This document shows positions 10,401 through 19,482 of a stretch of 64,000 nt of DNA, piece after piece. The first letter of the stretch is position 1; every line of letters begins with the position of its first letter. The notes beneath the pieces are model-generated. The model saw nothing but the letters and a program-made list of their open reading frames with translations. It was not told the DNA's origin and searched no databases. A program made the position numbers and the translations under genes. Origin of the DNA: an uncultured Dongia sp. (GTDB lineage: Bacteria; Pseudomonadota; Alphaproteobacteria; Dongiales; Dongiaceae); NCBI RefSeq assembly GCF_936916975.1, contig NZ_CAKZGO010000007.1:124001-188000 (forward strand), in the 5' to 3' direction.

Positions 10401-12697
10401 CCGACTGCCAGCACTTCGAATTCCGCCGTGGCGCCCTGTTGTGTCTGGTCATCGGCAAAGAGCGGCTTGATGCCGAGATAGAGATCGCGGTCGCGGATCG
10501 GCCGGGTGATCATCTCGATTACCGGACGGCCGCCGAATTCATAGACCTCAACCCGCAACGTGGCCGCCAGCGGCACCTGGGCCTCCGGCACCGTGTCGAA
10601 GGACATATCGAGTTCCAGATACCCTTTATCGTCGGTGGTGTTGTCGTCATAAACCAACCGTTCGGCCTCAACCTTCTCATCGGCGAGGCCGAAACGATAA
10701 TCCTTGAAGGTCGGGAACGGCGCGTAATCCGCGGCAATGACAACCTCAGCCTTCACCACAAGATTGGACGCAGGCGCACCGTAAAGGTATTTGGCATCAA
10801 TCTGGACCGGCAGAGGCTCGGGCGGATTCAAGACATCGGCCGCCGCCGTGAGCTTTGCCTCAATCCGCGCAGGGACGACGTCCTCCACCAGGAACTGCCC
10901 GCTGGCAATCGCATCGCCTTCGGGGTCGAGATACGCCTCGAGGGTCCATGTCCCGGTGCGCGCCGAACTGGGCAAATCAATGTCGACGCTGTATCCGCCA
11001 CCGGTATCGGCCACATCGGCAAAGCGTTTCGCTTCGATGCCGTCCGGCCGCACCAGGCGGAAAGTCAGCTTCTGATCCTTCAGCGCCTGGGTCGCCGGGT
11101 CGCGCGACAAGGCCATGACATGCGCTGTCTCACCCGGCCGATATACGCCACGGTCGGTATAGAAGAAAATATCGATATCGTTGGGCATGTGACGCCCGCC
11201 AACACCCCGATCCGACAGATCGAAAGCCGGGCCGCTGATATCGAGGAAGCTGAAATCGCCATCGCGTCGGAACGCCATCACCGCCGTCGCAGTGCGACCG
11301 CCGGCACCGCGCAGCAGGCCTGGGTCGAAATGCGCCATACCGGAGGTATCGGTCAGTTCCTTGGCCAGCACCTCGTTGTTGCGTGCGATCAGGCGCAACT
11401 CCAGTCGGTGCATCGGCCGACCGCTTTCCAGCGAGCGCGCTTGAACGTTGAGGCCATCGGTACCGTTGAACGCGGTCAAGCCGACATCGGACACGACCAG
11501 CCATTGGGTCGATTGCGGCCGCCAGCGCCAGGAGTAATCATCTTGTGATTCTTCATCAGCGGCATCATGAGCAATCAGAATATAGATGCCGGGCTTCGTG
11601 TCCGGCACCACTTCATCGATCGGAAACGCCGTAACAACGCGCTTGTTGCGGTCGGCGGCGATATCCATCTCGCCGGTCCAGATCTCCTCGCCGGATTTCT
11701 CGGCGATGCTGTCCCGGTCATATTCCTCAAGGTTGTTGAGGAAACGCCCCTGATAAAGCTCGTTGATCAGATTGCGGTCGTTGATGCGCATCAGGCGCAG
11801 CTTGGCCTTGTCGACATTGACCGTGATGAGCGGCACGCCGGTGCTGCCGATCTTGGGCAGGACATAGGCTTGGTTGCGGAAACCGATGCTGGGCGCGCGG
11901 TCGCCGACGGAGAAAGCCCATTCCTCGTTCTCGGTCAGCTTCTGACCGTCAAGCGCCGGCAGGCCCTTCAGCACGGTGATCTTGTAGTTCTCGCCGAAGC
12001 CGAGATTGCCGACGCACAATTGCGCACCGGAGACGCGATAGGTAGCCTTCAGGTCGGGCTCGATACGGACGTAATCCTGATAGTTCACAGTGTCCGGCGT
12101 GGCAAGGTCGCCGCGGAAGTCGAGGCAGGCCTCCGGCGTTTCGCCTTCGGTGTTGAGCTTGCTGCCGGTGAGCGAGAAGGCCAGCATCTGGCGCAGCTGT
12201 TCGGCGCGGTTGGCGGCCTGTTCGTCGTAATTGTAGCGCTGCGCCTCTTCATAGGCAGCTAGCGCCAGACGCTTCTCATCCAGATTATCGAGTTGCTTGG
12301 CCATCATGTTGAGGGATGCGGCCTGCAACTCGTACTGGTCGGTCTCGACAAAGGCGCGGTAGGCTGCCAGTGCGGCCTTGCGCTTCTCGCCGGCACCTTC
12401 GAGCAGGCTGGCCAGCGTGATCCAGCTGTCATAGCTCTCATCGCCCAGGCCGAGTGCCCGGGCGCGGAGGGCGGCCGCTTCGCTGAAGCGCCGCGCATCG
12501 GCTTCGGATTTCGATTGCTGCACCAGCACGTCGATGCGGCGCGGATCTTCTCCCTTGGCCGCGGCCAGCAATTCCGCACGATAGGCGGCGGCTTCCCGCG
12601 CGATGTCGGTGAGGTCGGCAGCGCGTGCTGCCTGAGGGAGGAGGAATTGGAGGACGAGCAGGAGGAGGAAGCCAAGGCGGAAGATGGGGGCACGCAT
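7490..12697 (-). CDS. Bacterial alpha-2-macroglobulin family protein
   Basis: 1735 residues, the expected size for a bacterial A2M. The signal peptide (residues 1-26, ending QAARA-A) is not followed by Cys, so unlike the E. coli YfhM lipoprotein this one should be soluble in the periplasm. A helical TPR-like N-terminal part is followed by many macroglobulin beta domains. The segment DRGVYRPGE is typical of the family. The thioester motif C1282-L-E-Q1285 is intact, so it should covalently trap attacking proteases. The C-terminal domain includes the ELPPEQSGFEITRVYY stretch seen in YfaS-like proteins. It is the first gene of the operon with pbpC and is divergent from the ELM1-family gene. Confidence 0.95.
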   Translation of the reverse strand: MRAPIFRLGFLLLLVLQFLLPQAARAADLTDIAREAAAYRAELLAAAKGEDPRRIDVLVQQSKSEADARRFSEAAALRARALGLGDESYDSWITLASLLEGAGEKRKAALAAYRAFVETDQYELQAASLNMMAKQLDNLDEKRLALAAYEEAQRYNYDEQAANRAEQLRQMLAFSLTGSKLNTEGETPEACLDFRGDLATPDTVNYQDYVRIEPDLKATYRVSGAQLCVGNLGFGENYKITVLKGLPALDGQKLTENEEWAFSVGDRAPSIGFRNQAYVLPKIGSTGVPLITVNVDKAKLRLMRINDRNLINELYQGRFLNNLEEYDRDSIAEKSGEEIWTGEMDIAADRNKRVVTAFPIDEVVPDTKPGIYILIAHDAADEESQDDYSWRWRPQSTQWLVVSDVGLTAFNGTDGLNVQARSLESGRPMHRLELRLIARNNEVLAKELTDTSGMAHFDPGLLRGAGGRTATAVMAFRRDGDFSFLDISGPAFDLSDRGVGGRHMPNDIDIFFYTDRGVYRPGETAHVMALSRDPATQALKDQKLTFRLVRPDGIEAKRFADVADTGGGYSVDIDLPSSARTGTWTLEAYLDPEGDAIASGQFLVEDVVPARIEAKLTAAADVLNPPEPLPVQIDAKYLYGAPASNLVVKAEVVIAADYAPFPTFKDYRFGLADEKVEAERLVYDDNTTDDKGYLELDMSFDTVPEAQVPLAATLRVEVYEFGGRPVIEMITRPIRDRDLYLGIKPLFADDQTQQGATAEFEVLAVGRDGKTVAQPDLSYRLVKEDWDYVWFYRDNRWDYDYVVRDAESSTGAVAVTADQPGKLALPVDWGRYRLEVFDAASGTASSVRFYAGWWSAPGTGGTPDKMQVVADKELYGVDDTAEIRLSAPFAGEAQVTIATDHVIDSFAVSVPADGKTIKIDVDKKWGAGAYVLVNAYRAGKANEHGPGRAIGLTWLAIDPKPRELQISMTVPESMKPRQAVEIPVTVTNLAGKDAYVTLAAVDEGILLLTDFATPDPLDHYFGKRRLGVEIRDLYGQLIDGKEGKRGVIRSGGDGEGLAKRGAPKEIKLVALFSGIVKLDTEGKALIKFEVPDYNGRLRLMAVAWDEQNVGATDADLIVRDPVVALASAARFLAPGDNSAVSLSLQNVEGAAGTYEIDLTASANLRLTGETHLTVDLAKGASHDWRIGIQGLSVGEGHVTVAMKGPEGFALTRDVNLPVRPSQPAISQTLTQRLLPGAPLKVSANALADFLPETSDLRLSFSPHPNLDVQSVLADLYHYPYGCLEQTTSVAFPLLFTNEVAEIWSLENKYAKSDPKEVQGAIGRVLERQRSDGLFGLWTSFSPPENWLSAFAMDFLTQARARGYEVSDIAYNHGLDGLRYVATDYNNDSADNLAARAYAVYVLAKAKEAKLSELRYLADNYLDRMPTGLALAQLGTALALNGDIARANGAFDAALLAVNRARRHMRDYGSDLRDLAAIVTLLSEAKLPGRDPTTYLDTLANMQAGRGYLSTQEQVWILMAAKATTASAQSEISIGRDAEASVSQSKPYFLHLAGNDLGMGSIFTNNGTEPVYAKATVVGVPIAELPPEQSGFEITRVYYTLTGEPVDLKTVRQNDVLVAVISGTVKAADYRRALVVDLLPAGFEIENERLTDTRRTGDLSWLPTLTSLTYSEFLDDRYIGALDVDANSESGTFNAAYMVRAVTPGSYTVPAVQIEDMYAPDVRGRGGRDQLTIAAY

Positions 12698-12911
12698 GTC
12701 AGTATTCCCGCATGAACGAGTTTGTCTGGAGGTTGTGTCGACGTCTCAGCACGGCGGACCGTCCCGCAAGAATCCGCAGCGACCAATTATAGCGTCGACG
12801 GAACGATTTGATACCCGATGATTGCGACAGGATTTGGGCGTTTCCGGGTGGCGCGAAGAAAAATTTCGCCGCCTTGGCGCTCGACGATTCCATTGATAAG
12901 GTCCGCCGGTC

Positions 12912-14087
12912 ATGAGCGAACCGACCAAAGACCAATCGATCGCCCCATCCAACACTCGGCCCAACACTTGGCTGATCCTGGGCGAGCGCACCGGCGACAA
13001 TGCCCAGGTTCTGGCATTGGGACGCGCCCTCGGCTGGCCCGGCATCATCAAGCAGATTCATTACGACGACAGCTGCACGGTCGATTTCAAGGATCGCGGT
13101 GCGACTCTCACCGGCATCGACCTGGCGCGCAGCGACCCGCTGAGCGCGCCCTGGCCGGATGCGATCATCGCCATCGGCCGCCGCTCGGTTCCGGTCGCGC
13201 GCTGGATCCGGACGCAGGCGGCGCGACCGCCACTCCATATTCATCTCGGACGCCCTCGGGTTGATCTCAGCTTGTTCGACCTCGTGATTACGACACCTCA
13301 GTACAATCTCCCGGACGCGGCGAATGTGATTGAAATCACGCTGCCCCTTGTTTCCGTTGAGGCCGAGGAATTAGGCCGGGCAGCCGCAGCCTGGCATGAA
13401 CGCTTTGCCGCCCTGCCTCGCCCTTGGACGGCGGTGATGGTCGGCGGACCGACGCCGCAACTGGCCTTTGGTGTCGGCGAGGCGCAGCGGTTGCTGACGG
13501 AACTGGCGGATTTCCGCGCCAAACGTTCCGGCAGCCTGTTGGTGACCACCTCGCCCCGCACGGAAGCTGCCGTGGTCGCAACATTGCAGGCAGGTTTGCC
13601 CGAAATGGCGCTCGGACGGCATTTGTTCATGCCCTTCCGGTCAGGAACCGACAATCCCTATCAGGCTATGCTGGCACTGGCGGATCATTTCGTTGTGTCG
13701 GTCGACAGCGCCTCAATGGTGGCCGAGGCCGCGACACGGCAAAAACCGATCCACCTTTTCCACCTCCCGAAGATTCCGCCTAAGGTGAAGCCCGGCCTCA
13801 AATCAGCGCTGTCGCGCAACTGGCGACTGCGGCGAAAGGCCCGGCAGGATGCCGACGCGCCAGCCGATCCGCTCGATAAGCTCTATGATTTCTGGACCCG
13901 GCGCGGCAAAGCACGCCCACGGCGCGATATCGACCAGTTGGAGAATCGATTAATCGAGCTCGGCGTGGCACAGCCCTTGGATGCCGCTGGCGACGAATCT
14001 GCGCCGGCTTTCGATGTGTTGCGGGCGGAGATCGACGGGATACTTACCCGCATCCAAGGCCTGTGGCGCGAGAAGGCGTCGAAATAG
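12912..14087 (+). CDS. ELM1/GtrOC1-family protein (mitochondrial fission ELM1-like)
   Basis: 391 residues. The opening segment TWLILGERTGDNAQVLALGRALGWP, the VMVGGPTPQLAFG strand-loop and the DHFVVSVDSASMVAEA motif are hallmarks of the DUF1022/ELM1 family. In bacteria this family is regarded as a GT-B-like putative glycosyltransferase of the envelope; in plants it has a mitochondrial role. No membrane span is seen, so it is probably cytoplasmic or peripheral. It is followed 95 bases later by a CDP-alcohol phosphatidyltransferase in the same direction, which hints at a lipid-headgroup or lipid-linked sugar function. The substrate is unknown. Confidence 0.85.
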   Translation: MSEPTKDQSIAPSNTRPNTWLILGERTGDNAQVLALGRALGWPGIIKQIHYDDSCTVDFKDRGATLTGIDLARSDPLSAPWPDAIIAIGRRSVPVARWIRTQAARPPLHIHLGRPRVDLSLFDLVITTPQYNLPDAANVIEITLPLVSVEAEELGRAAAAWHERFAALPRPWTAVMVGGPTPQLAFGVGEAQRLLTELADFRAKRSGSLLVTTSPRTEAAVVATLQAGLPEMALGRHLFMPFRSGTDNPYQAMLALADHFVVSVDSASMVAEAATRQKPIHLFHLPKIPPKVKPGLKSALSRNWRLRRKARQDADAPADPLDKLYDFWTRRGKARPRRDIDQLENRLIELGVAQPLDAAGDESAPAFDVLRAEIDGILTRIQGLWREKASK

Positions 14088-14182
14088 GACTAATATCCGC
14101 ATCGACGCCCAGCCAATGCTTGAGGGCCATGCAAGCCGCGTGATATGACGCCCCGATGAAATTTCCCCAGGAATCCCTATAA

Positions 14183-15475
14183 ATGCTGGTTTGGATTGAC
14201 GCCGCCCTGTGTGGGCGGATCCCGAAGATATTTGGCCTGACCTTGGTCGAACGGCACCTGCAGGCGCTGAAGCGCTCCCTGCCCCGCCCGACCCGGATCG
14301 TCGTCGATCTCGGCGCCGAGGGGCAGAAGCCGACCGTCGATTCCAGCCTGAAGGACGCGTTCCCGATCGAATGGCGCCAAGGCACCGGGGACTTCGCTGC
14401 GCGCCTCAATGCCTTTCTCGCCGAAACCGGCACCCAGCCGGTGCTGCTGCTGGACGGCGCCACCCTGCCTGATGCCCGCCTCCACACCTCGCTCACCGCC
14501 CTCACCGATTCCGTGGCCGTGCTGGCGCCCAAGGATCAGGAGCGCGCCGCCATGATCCGCCTTGAAGGCGGACTTGCTGGCCAGACCGTCAACGCTGGCG
14601 ACCTTTACTCCCTCGCGGAACAGCTGGTCACCGCCGGCACCGTGCGATCCTATGGCCAGGATGAGTTCAACGGCTTTATCCGCAAGCTGCGGCGCACGAT
14701 CCCCTACTACATGTTCCGGGTCGAAGCGGCCGACAAGGCTGCCAAGGTCGAGAAATTCATGTTCTGGTCGAACTACAAGGGCTCGACCGATTTCTTCACC
14801 CGCTATGTCTATCCGCCCTTGGTCTGGATCTCGGTTGGGCCGTTGGCGCGCGCGCGCGTCCATCCCAATGCGGTAACGATCTTCAGCATCATCCTCGCCT
14901 TGGGTGCCATTCCGATCTGGGCGATCGGCGAACCCTGGTCGTTCTGGACCGGCTTTGCCATGGCTTATGGCATGAGCGTGCTTGATTCCGTCGACGGCAA
15001 GCTCGCCCGACTCACCTTCACCGATTCACGGCTAGGCAATTTCCTCGACCATGGCCTCGACATGGTGCACCCGCCGTTCTGGTACCTGTCCTGGGCCTAC
15101 GGAATAGGGCTCGCCACGCTCGGCTGGGGATCGACGCTCGGCATCGCCACCATCCTGGTGATGGTGTTCTATGTCGTCGACCGGCTGATCCTGAAGGTCT
15201 ACCCCACCTACTTCCAACGCGCCTTTCACACGCATTCCAAGCTCGATGGCCGCATGCGTACCTTCATCGCACGGCGCAACATCACGCTGCCGATGTTCAT
15301 CCTGGGCTATGCGCTGGGCCTTGCCACGGAGGCGTTCTATTTCATCGTCGCCTGGCAGATCCTCACCGCCGCCTATCACGGTGTGCGGACGTTCTGGATC
15401 ATTGTCATCGACCGCGCCCATCTCAAGGACCGGCGGCCGACCGACGTCGCCAGCGCCTTGAAGCAGATCGACTGA
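14183..15475 (+). CDS. CDP-alcohol phosphatidyltransferase with N-terminal nucleotidyltransferase-like domain (paralogue 1)
   Basis: 430 residues. The C-terminal half is a multi-span membrane domain with the CDP-AP signature D268-x2-D271-G-x2-A-R-x8-G-x3-D-x3-D (DSVDGKLAR, then GNFLDHGLD), which transfers a phospho-alkyl group from a CDP-activated donor to an alcohol. Residues 1-150 look like a nucleotidyltransferase Rossmann fold (LVERHLQALKR; VLLLDGATL) but lack the glycine-rich LAxGxGxR signature, so this part is probably not catalytic. The junction block FWSNYKGSTDFFT is shared with the gene at 35605, a close paralogue. It ends just before a strong bidirectional terminator. The substrate cannot be deduced. 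Confidence 0.88.
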   Translation: MLVWIDAALCGRIPKIFGLTLVERHLQALKRSLPRPTRIVVDLGAEGQKPTVDSSLKDAFPIEWRQGTGDFAARLNAFLAETGTQPVLLLDGATLPDARLHTSLTALTDSVAVLAPKDQERAAMIRLEGGLAGQTVNAGDLYSLAEQLVTAGTVRSYGQDEFNGFIRKLRRTIPYYMFRVEAADKAAKVEKFMFWSNYKGSTDFFTRYVYPPLVWISVGPLARARVHPNAVTIFSIILALGAIPIWAIGEPWSFWTGFAMAYGMSVLDSVDGKLARLTFTDSRLGNFLDHGLDMVHPPFWYLSWAYGIGLATLGWGSTLGIATILVMVFYVVDRLILKVYPTYFQRAFHTHSKLDGRMRTFIARRNITLPMFILGYALGLATEAFYFIVAWQILTAAYHGVRTFWIIVIDRAHLKDRRPTDVASALKQID

Positions 15476-15481
15476 AACGAA

Positions 15482-15507
15482 AAACGCCGCCCGTTCGGGC
15501 GGCGTTT
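15482..15507. terminator. Bidirectional intrinsic terminator
   Basis: A perfect 12-base stem AAACGCCGCCCG / CGGGCGGCGTTT with a TT loop lies between the convergent CDP-AP gene and the oxygenase gene. The A-tract on one side and T-tract on the other make it usable from both strands. Confidence 0.9.
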
Positions 15508-15530
15508 CTCAATCCGTTAGATGCGCAGCG

Positions 15531-16391
15531 TCAGTATTTGTCGTCCTGGACGGCTTCACGCACATCATTGGCGTACCACATTCTCTGCAGTCGGTTGAGC
15601 TGCTTCGGCTCGAATGCCTTGAACGGCAGTTCGGCAATGAAGTTGATATAACGCCGTGGAATGGTTGTAATGCCGCGCGGGCTGACGCCGTGCACGGCGC
15701 GCGCCGAATTGACGAAGCAGGCATATGAATTCGCGGTATAACGCAGCGTCTTCACCAGCTCGACGTCGCGGTCCATCGAGCGGTGCTTGATGAAGCGCGG
15801 CTCACGTTTCCAGCGATAAAGATCGAAATCGCCACCATCAACCTGATCGGCGGTATCGCGGAAATAGAACAGGGCAGAAAAGATTTTGTCGCACAGATCG
15901 ACATGGGGTGTCTTGACGCTGGTCACTTCGCTGACCGGCGTGTTCATGACGAATTGGCAATCGAGGCGGATGTCGGCATCGCCGGCAAAGCCGCGCGGCA
16001 CGACGCGCCAGTCTTCGAAACGCCGCCCGACTCGCTCCTCGAGCCCCGGAAACTCGCGCCGCAGATGATCGCCGAACAGGCGTGTCACGTGGCGCCAATA
16101 GTCGCCCGAGGTATGGTATTCGAAGAACTCGCGCCACAGCGGCGAAATGCGCCGATCGCCCAGCACCTGCTTCACCGTCAGGCGGACAGCGACGTTGCTG
16201 CCGGTCTCATTGCGGCCATTGAGAATCGCCTCAAGGCTCGGAAACTCGGCCTCCAGCTGTCGGTAGACCTCCGCCGGGACGGCATTCTGGCGCGCGTGAT
16301 GCGTGTAGGGTTCAGTGACGACCTGATCGGCTGCAACGCTCTCAAGCAAATGCGGTGCGCGCTGTTCAACCGTGGCTGCCAACATCAACAT
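15531..16391 (-). CDS. Fe(II)/2-oxoglutarate-dependent oxygenase-like protein
   Basis: 286 residues. The core has a double-stranded beta-helix iron site: HVD at the TPHVDLCDKIFSALFYF motif, then a distal His and a 2-oxoglutarate-binding Arg in AVHGVSPRGITTIPRRYINF. This pattern fits prolyl-4-hydroxylase-like or related hydroxylases acting on small molecules or sugars. The protein has no signal peptide and should be cytoplasmic. It reads the same way as the putative glycosyltransferase 114 bases upstream, so the two may act on one glycan or metabolite. The start ATG follows GGGAGAC. The target is unknown. Confidence 0.78.
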   Translation of the reverse strand: MLMLAATVEQRAPHLLESVAADQVVTEPYTHHARQNAVPAEVYRQLEAEFPSLEAILNGRNETGSNVAVRLTVKQVLGDRRISPLWREFFEYHTSGDYWRHVTRLFGDHLRREFPGLEERVGRRFEDWRVVPRGFAGDADIRLDCQFVMNTPVSEVTSVKTPHVDLCDKIFSALFYFRDTADQVDGGDFDLYRWKREPRFIKHRSMDRDVELVKTLRYTANSYACFVNSARAVHGVSPRGITTIPRRYINFIAELPFKAFEPKQLNRLQRMWYANDVREAVQDDKY

Positions 16392-16505
16392 TGTCTCCCA
16401 TCCTGCCCCTCGCCGAGACTTGCTCTCGGAACATCAGCAGCTTGCCCGCTGCGGTAGCAACTAACAATCTGACAACCCGCCGCAGCGACGTTCCGTCGCC
16501 ATGTA

Positions 16506-17417
16506 TCAGGCCGCGATCTTGCGGCACAAATCCAAGGCGTCGTGACGCACGTGATTGAGGGCCATTTCACGTTCGACCAAGGCTTGATCGACGATGCCTT
16601 TTTGCAGCATCTCGCCCAGCAGGTTGAAGAACAGCCGCTCCTGACTTGGATCCGGATGCGGCTGATAGAAGCCATCCTTCACAGTGCGCGGCGGTTTTGC
16701 AACGCCAATACTCTTTCTGATGGATTTCACCAGGCTGCCGACCACGGACAGCCCCTTCTGCGGCTTCTCGCGAATCGAGAAATCGATCGGCAGACCGGTT
16801 TTCCAAGGCTGCGTCCGGCGATAGGTGGTGTGAAGAATCTTGGTGGCTGGGGTCAGGTGATCGAAATCATTCCATTCCGGCTCAAGCAGGCCGACATTGG
16901 CATCGGCCTCATATTCCAGCTTGATCCACTTCAGATAGTCCTTCTTGAATTCGAACAACTCGCCGAAGGTCCTTTCCGCATCCCAATGCGTGAGCTTGGC
17001 ATTTTCCAGCAGCATGACGCTGGATGCCCGGTAGGGCGGCATTTCCTTGAGGCCGGGCCGGATGCGGCACATGACGCCGGCACCCTGCATGTCCCGGGTG
17101 AACAGCTCCATGATGTCGGCAACGGCAAAGCAATCCGGGTCGATCACGACCGCACGGCCCTCGTAGCCCATGGTCTTGGGCGGCGTGAACCGCACCGGGG
17201 TGAAGGATTGCAGATCCGCATCGGTCCACACCCGATGCTCAAGCCCACGCAGGAACTTCTGTCCGACCCGGGCGCGGAGCCACGGGAAATCACGGAAATG
17301 CATGATCTCGACATCGAAGGCTTCGGGCTGCCGGCTATTCCGCTTTGCGGCATAGCTCGCAACCAGGGCGCCCAGATACTGTTCGTCGTTGGACTGGATG
17401 AAGAGTTTGTACGCCAC
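16506..17417 (-). CDS. Putative glycosyltransferase-like protein of unknown specificity
   Basis: About 303 residues from a GTG that follows a strong GAGGGGG ribosome site; a second GTG six codons upstream is also in frame. The N-terminal segment YKLFIQSNDEQYLGALVASYA and the central VVIDPDCFAVADIMELF look like a GT-A fold in which DPD would take the place of the DxD metal motif. ILHTTYRRTQPWKTG near residue 210 resembles the C-terminal part of GT8-like enzymes. There is no membrane span. It is divergent from the ABC exporter at 17620 and upstream of the oxygenase, so polysaccharide or glycoprotein modification is a reasonable guess. Family assignment is tentative. Confidence 0.6.
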   Translation of the reverse strand: MAYKLFIQSNDEQYLGALVASYAAKRNSRQPEAFDVEIMHFRDFPWLRARVGQKFLRGLEHRVWTDADLQSFTPVRFTPPKTMGYEGRAVVIDPDCFAVADIMELFTRDMQGAGVMCRIRPGLKEMPPYRASSVMLLENAKLTHWDAERTFGELFEFKKDYLKWIKLEYEADANVGLLEPEWNDFDHLTPATKILHTTYRRTQPWKTGLPIDFSIREKPQKGLSVVGSLVKSIRKSIGVAKPPRTVKDGFYQPHPDPSQERLFFNLLGEMLQKGIVDQALVEREMALNHVRHDALDLCRKIAA

Positions 17418-17619
17418 GAAACTACCCCCTCTCACGGGTCCCGAAAGCTTCCCTGCCCGTCACCGGCGATGATAGTCATGTTGCATGCCGCCAGCAACCG
17501 AACCTCTTGATAATGCGCCGATTTGCCGCAAATCCAGCAAGGTTAATTCAGCCCGCGGCCGGCCCTCAGCCAATTGACATCCCGCACCTGAATGTTATCA
17601 CAGGACAATTGTCGACCCA

Positions 17620-19482
17620 TTGTCGGCCATAGAGTTCAGACTGAAGGCGTACCCCTTGGGCGCATCCGACCGCGACTTAAGCAATATTCTGGATCCGAAA
17701 CAGGCGCCCTCTGCGCTGACCAACGCCTTTCGGGTGATCCGCAAACACGGGCTATGGCGGCAGGTGCCGGTCATGATCGGCGTGATGGCAGCCAGCCTGC
17801 TGGAGGGCCTCAGTGTCGCTAGCCTGTTCCCCATCCTGACCATCGTTTCCGGTGATGCCACGGAGACGCCGAACAAGGTCGAACGGCTGATCCTGATGAC
17901 GTTCGAGACCCTACGCATCCCTCCGACCTTGGGTGCGCTGATCCTGCTGCTGGGTGCATTCGCCATCCTGAAAGCGATCATTTCGCTGAATGTCGCCCGT
18001 TACGTCGGCTTCCTGGTGGCGGAAATCGCCACCGAGATGCGTTCCCGCATGATCGACGCCATGCTGGCAGCGCGCTGGTCCTATTACACCGTCAACCCTA
18101 TCGGCCGCTTTGCCGGCGGTATCACGACCGAGGCCAATTGGGGGGCGGCGATCTATCGGACGTCGCTCAACCTGATGACGGCCACCGTTCAGGCGGTCGT
18201 GTTCGTCGTCATCGTCTTCGTCGTCGATTGGCGTGTTGCCTTGATCGGTTCGGGTATGGCCCTCGTCGTCGGCATCACCATGCGTATTCTCATCCGACGT
18301 TCGCGCCTCTTTGCGCGGCGGATGCTGATGACCAGCCGCACCATCGTCACCGATCTCAATGACGTGGTCGTCAGCTTCAAGCCGATGAAGGCAATGCACC
18401 GGCATGAAGCCCTGATCCACGAATTGCGCAACGAGACCAAATCTTTGCGCCAATCGTTGCGCGAGTTGGTCTTGCTGGAGCAATTGGCCGGACAGCTGCC
18501 GGATCTTCTTATCATCATGATGCTGGCGGCAATCGCCTATATCGCGGTGAGCGTGCTGCACCTCGATCTCTCCAGCATGCTGGTCTCAGGCCTCCTTATC
18601 CTGGGGCTCACGCGGTCGGTTGCCAAGGTACATCGTTCAGTCCGTGAATCGGCCCATGCCGAAGTTGGCTACTGGTCTTTCATGGATACCTTGCGGGAGA
18701 CGGACGCTGCCGCCGAGACTTTCAAAGGCCGTGCGGCACCGAGTCTCAAGACCGCGTGCCGTCTGGAGAACGTGACGTTCTCTTATGGCAGGGCGCCGGT
18801 CCTGAAGAATGTCTCGATCGACCTCAACGTTGGCACCATCACGACATTGGTGGGCGAGTCAGGTTCGGGGAAAACCACCACGGCGGACCTCATCCTTGGC
18901 CTGTTCGAGCCGGAACAAGGCCGCGTGACTCTGGATGGCGTGCCGATGAAGGAGATCGATATCGGGCAATGGCGCAGCCAGGTCGGCTATGTGCCGCAGG
19001 AAATCCTTCTGTTCAATGACACGATCCTGGCCAATGTCACCTTGGGCGATCCCGCCATCAGCGAAGCGGCCGCTGTGCGCGCATTGGAGACGGCCGGCGC
19101 CATGCGATTTGTGGCGGAGTTGCCCAAAGGCCTGTTCACCACTGTGGGCGATCGCGGCGTGCTGTTGTCTGGCGGCCAACGCCAGCGTATCGCCCTGGCG
19201 CGCGCTTTGGTGACGGAGCCGGCCTTGCTCATTCTCGATGAAGCGACCAGCGCTCTCGACCCTGAAACAGAGGCGGAAATCTGTGCTGCCGTCGCCCGGC
19301 AACGCGGCAAACTTACCGTCCTTGCCATTACCCACCAACCGGCCTGGGTTGAGCTTGCCGACCAGGTCTATCGCATTGAGCAGGGCAGCATCGTGGATAT
19401 CAACAAAGACGCCGAGTCCAACCGGCCTGCTCAGGCTTCGACGACCGGCGCAATTGTTACTTTCCCATCGCGGATTTCATAG
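17620..19482 (+). CDS. ABC exporter, fused membrane and ATPase domains (copy A)
   Basis: 620 residues from TTG; the start is uncertain because no ATG or strong ribosome site is near. The N-terminal membrane domain (about 50-335) carries six likely spans. The ATPase domain has Walker A GESGSGKTTT near residue 412, Q-loop YVPQE, signature LSGGQRQR near 516, Walker B LLILDEATSALD and the H-loop ITHQ. The layout is that of type I exporters such as MsbA or lipid-linked oligosaccharide flippases. It is a clear paralogue of the convergent copy B, and the two coding regions overlap by 52 bases at their 3' ends. The substrate is unknown; neighbours suggest a glycan or lipid. Confidence 0.9.
   Translation: MSAIEFRLKAYPLGASDRDLSNILDPKQAPSALTNAFRVIRKHGLWRQVPVMIGVMAASLLEGLSVASLFPILTIVSGDATETPNKVERLILMTFETLRIPPTLGALILLLGAFAILKAIISLNVARYVGFLVAEIATEMRSRMIDAMLAARWSYYTVNPIGRFAGGITTEANWGAAIYRTSLNLMTATVQAVVFVVIVFVVDWRVALIGSGMALVVGITMRILIRRSRLFARRMLMTSRTIVTDLNDVVVSFKPMKAMHRHEALIHELRNETKSLRQSLRELVLLEQLAGQLPDLLIIMMLAAIAYIAVSVLHLDLSSMLVSGLLILGLTRSVAKVHRSVRESAHAEVGYWSFMDTLRETDAAAETFKGRAAPSLKTACRLENVTFSYGRAPVLKNVSIDLNVGTITTLVGESGSGKTTTADLILGLFEPEQGRVTLDGVPMKEIDIGQWRSQVGYVPQEILLFNDTILANVTLGDPAISEAAAVRALETAGAMRFVAELPKGLFTTVGDRGVLLSGGQRQRIALARALVTEPALLILDEATSALDPETEAEICAAVARQRGKLTVLAITHQPAWVELADQVYRIEQGSIVDINKDAESNRPAQASTTGAIVTFPSRIS

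Noticed and set aside
9590-11548. 652-codon open frame on the + strand
   Set aside because: It lies wholly antisense to the A2M gene, which has a signal peptide and a thioester motif. The translation is basic and low in recognisable structure, as is usual for shadows in GC-rich DNA.
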